From the NCBI GenBank assembly GCA_002431915.1, contig DJEP01000104.1, positions 4,100 through 20,899 on the forward strand: a stretch of 16,800 nucleotides of DNA. The letters are read 5' to 3'. This document shows positions 13,293 through 16,800 of this stretch, one piece after another. The position numbers and the translations under genes are program-made. The notes beneath the pieces were generated by a model. It was not told the DNA's origin. It was given only the letters and a program-made list of their open reading frames with translations, and made no database searches. Each line of letters starts with the position of its first letter. The first letter of the stretch is position 1. This DNA comes from Lachnospiraceae bacterium UBA5895 (GTDB lineage Bacteria > Bacillota > Clostridia > Lachnospirales > Lachnospiraceae).

Positions 13293-14786
13293 CTACTGGA
13301 TCACCAGATTAGAGTAGCCCATCAGGCTCTCATCAACGGCATGTGCGGCTTCTCTGCCTTCGCGGATCGCCCACACCACCAAAGACTGTCCTCTGTGCAT
13401 ATCGCCGGTGACAAATACATTTTCCACACTGGTCTGGTATTTGCCGGGGACAGTTTTTACATTGGTGCGTTCATTTAATTCCACCCCGAAAGCATCGGCA
13501 ATATATTTCTGGGTTCCTAAGAATCCTGCGGCAATCAGCACGATCTCCGCATCCAGGATCTGCTCGCTTCCGGCGATCTCCTGCATCTTCATGCGTCCGG
13601 TAGCCGGATCCTTTTCCCAGGACAGCTTCACGATCTTCACGGCTTTCAGATTGCCGTTCTTATCCTTGATAAATTCCTTCACCGTAGACTCATAGATTCT
13701 CGGATCATGTCCGTAGACCGCAATGGCTTCTTCCTGACCGTAATCGGTCTTGCATACCTTCGGCCATTCGGGCCAGGGATTGTTCTCCGCTCTCTTGTCC
13801 GGAGCCTTTGGCATCATCTCAATCTGGGTCACGGACTTGGCACCGTGACGTATGGAGGTTCCCACGCAGTCATTGCCGGTATCACCGCCGCCGATGATGA
13901 CTACGTTCTTGCCCTTGGTCTCCACGTATTTTTTATCCTCAAAATTCGAATCCAGCAGACTCTTGGTATTGGCTTTCAGGAAATCCACCGCAAAATAGAT
14001 TCCCTTGGCATCTCTGCCGGGCGCATTGATGTCTCTGGGGTTGGAAGCACCGCATGCCAGTACCACACGGTCAAAATCATGCAGCAGCTTAGATGCTTTG
14101 ATGTCCTTGCCGATGTCGGTTCCCGTGATGAAGGTGACACCCTCTTCTTTCATAATATTGATCTTGCGGTCAATGATCTGCTTCTCCAGCTTCATGTTGG
14201 GAATGCCGTACATCAAAAGACCCCCTACTCGGTCGGAGCGCTCAAACACCGTTACCTGATGTCCTCTCTGGTTCAACAGATCCGCTGCTGCCAGTCCGGA
14301 AGGACCGCTGCCGATGACAGCCACTTTTTTCCCGGTGCGTACCACGGGAGGTTTTGCTGCCGCATAACCCTCGCTGTAGGCATTTTCAATGATCGCATAC
14401 TCATTCTCCTTGGTGGAAACCGGATCCCCGTTCAGTCCACAGGTGCATGCCGCTTCACACAGAGCAGGACATACTCTGGAAGTAAATTCGGGGAAGTTAT
14501 TAGTTTTCTTCAGACGGTTGTAAGCCTGCTGCCAGTTGCCGGTATATACCAGGTCGTTCCACTCCGGCACCAGATTATGCAGGGGACATCCGCTGGTCAT
14601 GCCGCAGATCATCATGCCCGACTGGCAAAAAGGCACGCCGCATTCCATACATCTGGCACCCTGTAAGCGCTGCTTTTCCTTCGGCAGATGCTCATGGAAT
14701 TCGTTAAAATGCTGTATTCTCTTCTTAGGATCCTCAGCCACGCTGACTTCCCTTTTATATTCCATAAATCCCGTTGGTTTTCCCAT
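13293..14786 (-). CDS. gltD: Glutamate synthase (NADPH) small subunit
   Basis: A 497-residue iron-sulfur flavoprotein that passes electrons from NADPH to the large subunit for making two glutamates from glutamine and 2-oxoglutarate. The N-terminal [4Fe-4S] region holds C46, C49, C54 and C67 (CMECGVPFC, SGCPLHNLVP), with a second Cys set at C106, C110 and C114 (RVCPALCEAACTCG). The FAD-binding GSGPSG is at 159-164, and the NADPH-binding GGGDTG at 299-304. The end, VFVTGDMHRGQSLVVWAIREG, is the second FAD-contact block of this family. Length is normal. It starts 13 bases after gltB behind GGAGG, so gltBD form one operon, and a strong terminator follows. Confidence 0.97.
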   Translation of the reverse strand: MGKPTGFMEYKREVSVAEDPKKRIQHFNEFHEHLPKEKQRLQGARCMECGVPFCQSGMMICGMTSGCPLHNLVPEWNDLVYTGNWQQAYNRLKKTNNFPEFTSRVCPALCEAACTCGLNGDPVSTKENEYAIIENAYSEGYAAAKPPVVRTGKKVAVIGSGPSGLAAADLLNQRGHQVTVFERSDRVGGLLMYGIPNMKLEKQIIDRKINIMKEEGVTFITGTDIGKDIKASKLLHDFDRVVLACGASNPRDINAPGRDAKGIYFAVDFLKANTKSLLDSNFEDKKYVETKGKNVVIIGGGDTGNDCVGTSIRHGAKSVTQIEMMPKAPDKRAENNPWPEWPKVCKTDYGQEEAIAVYGHDPRIYESTVKEFIKDKNGNLKAVKIVKLSWEKDPATGRMKMQEIAGSEQILDAEIVLIAAGFLGTQKYIADAFGVELNERTNVKTVPGKYQTSVENVFVTGDMHRGQSLVVWAIREGREAAHAVDESLMGYSNLVIQ

Positions 14787-14799
14787 GACTTACCTCCAT

Positions 14800-16800
14800 T
14801 TATTTTCTGGTGTTGGCATAGAATGCTTCGATCTGTGCCTGCTCTGCGCTCAGTCCCTTTTCCTCCATCTGTACGATGGTCTTCAAGACTCTCTCATAGT
14901 CATGAGGGATGATCTTCTTGAACTTCGGCAGATACTCTCCAAAGTTGTCCAGCACTTCCTTACCCTTGGCGGAATTGGTCAGTGCCACATGCTCCTGGAT
15001 TATGGATTTCAGCTCCAGCACATCGTATTTGGATGTGATCTCGCTGGAGGATACCATTTCCTTATTCAGGCGCTTGTACAGATCGTTGCCTTCATCCAGT
15101 ACATAAGCGATACCGCCGCTCATACCGGCTGCGAAGTTTTTACCGGTCATGCCGAGGACTACCACCCGGCCGCCGGTCATGTACTCACAACCGTGATCGC
15201 CCACGCCCTCGATGACTGCAATTGCACCGGAGTTACGCACGCAGAAACGTTCGCCTGCCACACCGTTGATGAATGCCTTGCCGGAAGTTGCACCGTACAG
15301 TGCCACGTTACCGATGATGATATTTTCCTCTGCCTTGAACTTGCTGCCCTGGGGAGGATATACCACCAGTTTACCGCCGGATAAGCCCTTGCCGAAGTAG
15401 TCATTGCTGTCGCCTACCAGCTCCAGGGTCAGGCCCTTGGGAATAAAGGCTCCGAAGGACTGTCCGCCGGCACCCTTACACAGTACATGGTAGGTATCCT
15501 CTTCCACGTCGTCTCCCAGCTTTCTGGTGATCTCACTTCCGAGGATCGTACCGAAGGCACGGTTGGTGTTGCTGACATCCACTTCGATACTGCGCTTCTG
15601 CCTTGCATCAATGGCTTTGCCCAGCTGCTTTAACAGCACCTTCTCATCCAGTGTCTTCTCTAACTGGAAGTCATAGACCTGCTTGGGATCGAAGGTCACC
15701 TTCTGCCTGCTGCCCTCGTAAGGGTTGCTCAGGATCTGGGTCAAATCCACTTCCGCCTGACACTCGGTCAGATGCTCTTTTCTCTTTAACAGATCGGTTC
15801 TGCCTACCAGTTCATCTACGGTGCGTACGCCCAGCGCTGCCATGTATTCTCGCAGCTCCTGTGCGATAAATTTCATAAAGTTTTCCACATATTCCGGCTT
15901 ACCGCGGAAGTTTTTCCGCAGCTCCGGATTCTGGGTAGCCACACCTACCGGGCAGGTGTCCAGATTACATACTCTCATCATGACGCATCCCATGGTCACA
16001 AGGGGTGCGGTAGCAAAACCGAATTCCTCAGCACCCAGGATAGCTGCGATAGCTACATCTCTGCCGCTCATCAGCTTACCGTCGGTCTCGATGCGAACTT
16101 TGTTACGCAGTCCGTTCATGATCAGGGTCTGATGGGTCTCTGCCAGTCCCAGCTCCCAGGGCAGTCCGGCATTGTGAATGGAATTTTTCGGTGCCGCACC
16201 GGTACCGCCGTCATAACCGGATACCAGGATAACCTGTGCTCCCGCTTTGGCTACACCGGCTGCCACGGTTCCCACGCCGGCTTCGGATACCAGTTTTACG
16301 GAAATCCGTGCCTGGGTGTTGGCATTTTTCAGATCATAAATCAGCTGCGCCAGATCCTCGATGGAGTAAATATCGTGATGAGGGGGCGGAGAAATCAGGG
16401 ACACACCGGGCGTGGAGTGTCTTGTCTTGGCGATCCAGGGATACACCTTTCCTCCGGGCAGATGACCGCCCTCGCCGGGTTTCGCTCCCTGTGCCATCTT
16501 GATCTGAATCTCCTGTGCACTGACAAGATAACGGCTGGTAACACCGAAACGTCCGCTGGCTACCTGCTTGATGGCGGAGCAACGGTTCAGTCCGTCCGGA
16601 CCTACCGTCAGACGTTCCAGATCCTCACCACCCTCACCGGAGTTGCTCTTGCCGTGCAGATGGTTCATTGCGATGGCCATGGTCTCATGGGCTTCCTTGG
16701 AAATGGAGCCGTAGGACATAGCACCGGTCTTGAATCTGGTCACAATAGATTCTACCGGCTCTACTTCTTCAATGGGTACGCCCTTTTTCGGATAATTGAA
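14800..16800 (-). CDS. gltB: Glutamate synthase large subunit, C-terminal part (runs off right edge)
   Basis: The frame is open through base 16800 and gives the last 666 residues of a protein that is normally about 1500. A GTG at 16743 is internal: 19 more in-frame codons (FNYPKKGVPIEEVEPVESI) precede it. The visible part is the FMN-binding synthase barrel, with RFKTGAMSYGSISKEAHE, GEGGEDLERL, KPGEGGHLPGGKV and SGYDGGTGAAP. The [3Fe-4S] ligands are in CVMMRVCNLDTC (Cys spacing 5 and 4). The C-terminal GXGXG beta-helix follows (GATSGKAFINGVAGERFCVR, GDHGCEYMTGGRVVVLG, NFAAGMSGG). This subunit takes ammonia from its N-terminal glutaminase domain, outside the window, and makes glutamate. gltD follows 13 bases downstream. 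Intactness of the missing part is unknown. Confidence 0.96.
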   Translation of the reverse strand, partial: FNYPKKGVPIEEVEPVESIVTRFKTGAMSYGSISKEAHETMAIAMNHLHGKSNSGEGGEDLERLTVGPDGLNRCSAIKQVASGRFGVTSRYLVSAQEIQIKMAQGAKPGEGGHLPGGKVYPWIAKTRHSTPGVSLISPPPHHDIYSIEDLAQLIYDLKNANTQARISVKLVSEAGVGTVAAGVAKAGAQVILVSGYDGGTGAAPKNSIHNAGLPWELGLAETHQTLIMNGLRNKVRIETDGKLMSGRDVAIAAILGAEEFGFATAPLVTMGCVMMRVCNLDTCPVGVATQNPELRKNFRGKPEYVENFMKFIAQELREYMAALGVRTVDELVGRTDLLKRKEHLTECQAEVDLTQILSNPYEGSRQKVTFDPKQVYDFQLEKTLDEKVLLKQLGKAIDARQKRSIEVDVSNTNRAFGTILGSEITRKLGDDVEEDTYHVLCKGAGGQSFGAFIPKGLTLELVGDSNDYFGKGLSGGKLVVYPPQGSKFKAEENIIIGNVALYGATSGKAFINGVAGERFCVRNSGAIAVIEGVGDHGCEYMTGGRVVVLGMTGKNFAAGMSGGIAYVLDEGNDLYKRLNKEMVSSSEITSKYDVLELKSIIQEHVALTNSAKGKEVLDNFGEYLPKFKKIIPHDYERVLKTIVQMEEKGLSAEQAQIEAFYANTRK

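Noticed and set aside
13707..14666. Long plus-strand open frame of 319 codons opposite gltD
   Set aside because: It is fully antisense to a clear gltD and its translation has no family features.
14536..15384. Plus-strand open frame of 282 codons opposite gltB/gltD
   Set aside because: It is antisense to the glutamate synthase genes and explained by their codon use.
16741..16743. GTG as the start of the glutamate synthase large subunit
   Set aside because: The frame stays open upstream to the window edge with family-like sequence, and the N-terminal half of the protein is missing, so the gene continues outside the window.
1..16800. CRISPR array, tRNA, rRNA or insertion sequence
   Set aside because: I saw no regularly spaced direct repeats, no tRNA- or rRNA-like sequence, and no transposase or integrase frame.

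Overview
The window looks like the chromosome of a spore-forming Clostridia member, most likely Lachnospiraceae. This rests on a SpoVAD homologue, strong AGGAGG-type ribosome binding sites, and the character of the glt, trpS and MocR genes. It falls into two parts with visibly different base composition: an AT-richer left part (about 1-6780) and a GC-richer right part (about 6890-16800).

Left part (1-6780, all minus strand): a type 1 BREX phage-defence operon, read from right to left. The order is a 71-residue XRE-type regulator, brxA, brxB, brxC, a two-gene insert, and the first 179 codons of pglX, which runs off the left edge. pglZ and brxL would be expected further left but are not in the window. 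The insert between brxC and pglX is a DUF3990 protein (a predicted ADP-ribosyltransferase-like fold) overlapping by 8 bases a 146-residue protein of unknown function. It looks like a toxin-antitoxin or effector-regulator pair embedded in the defence operon, and is the most interesting item here. An extended -10 promoter and a perfect 14-bp palindrome lie just upstream of the regulator gene, and two tandem hairpins separate brxB from brxC.

Junction (6670-8148): the spoVAD terminator, spoVAD without spoVAC or spoVAE beside it, and then a 160-bp element of nested inverted repeats bounded by ACAGTTCAG/CTGAACTGT that resembles a non-coding repeat or MITE.

Middle (8149-10943): a MocR/PdxR-type regulator on the minus strand, divergent from a two-gene plus-strand operon. 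That operon encodes a short-chain dehydrogenase of the 3-alpha-hydroxysteroid dehydrogenase-like type and a small NTF2/SnoaL-fold protein. The two promoters share a palindromic -10 region, and the plus-strand leader carries hairpins and repeated GGAGG motifs.

Right part (10967-16800, all minus strand): housekeeping genes. These are a membrane-anchored protein with two SH3b domains, trpS (tryptophanyl-tRNA synthetase), and gltB-gltD (glutamate synthase, with gltB running off the right edge). Hairpin terminators follow gltD, trpS and the middle operon. No tRNA, rRNA, CRISPR array or insertion sequence was seen, and no gene-free stretch exceeds 300 bases.
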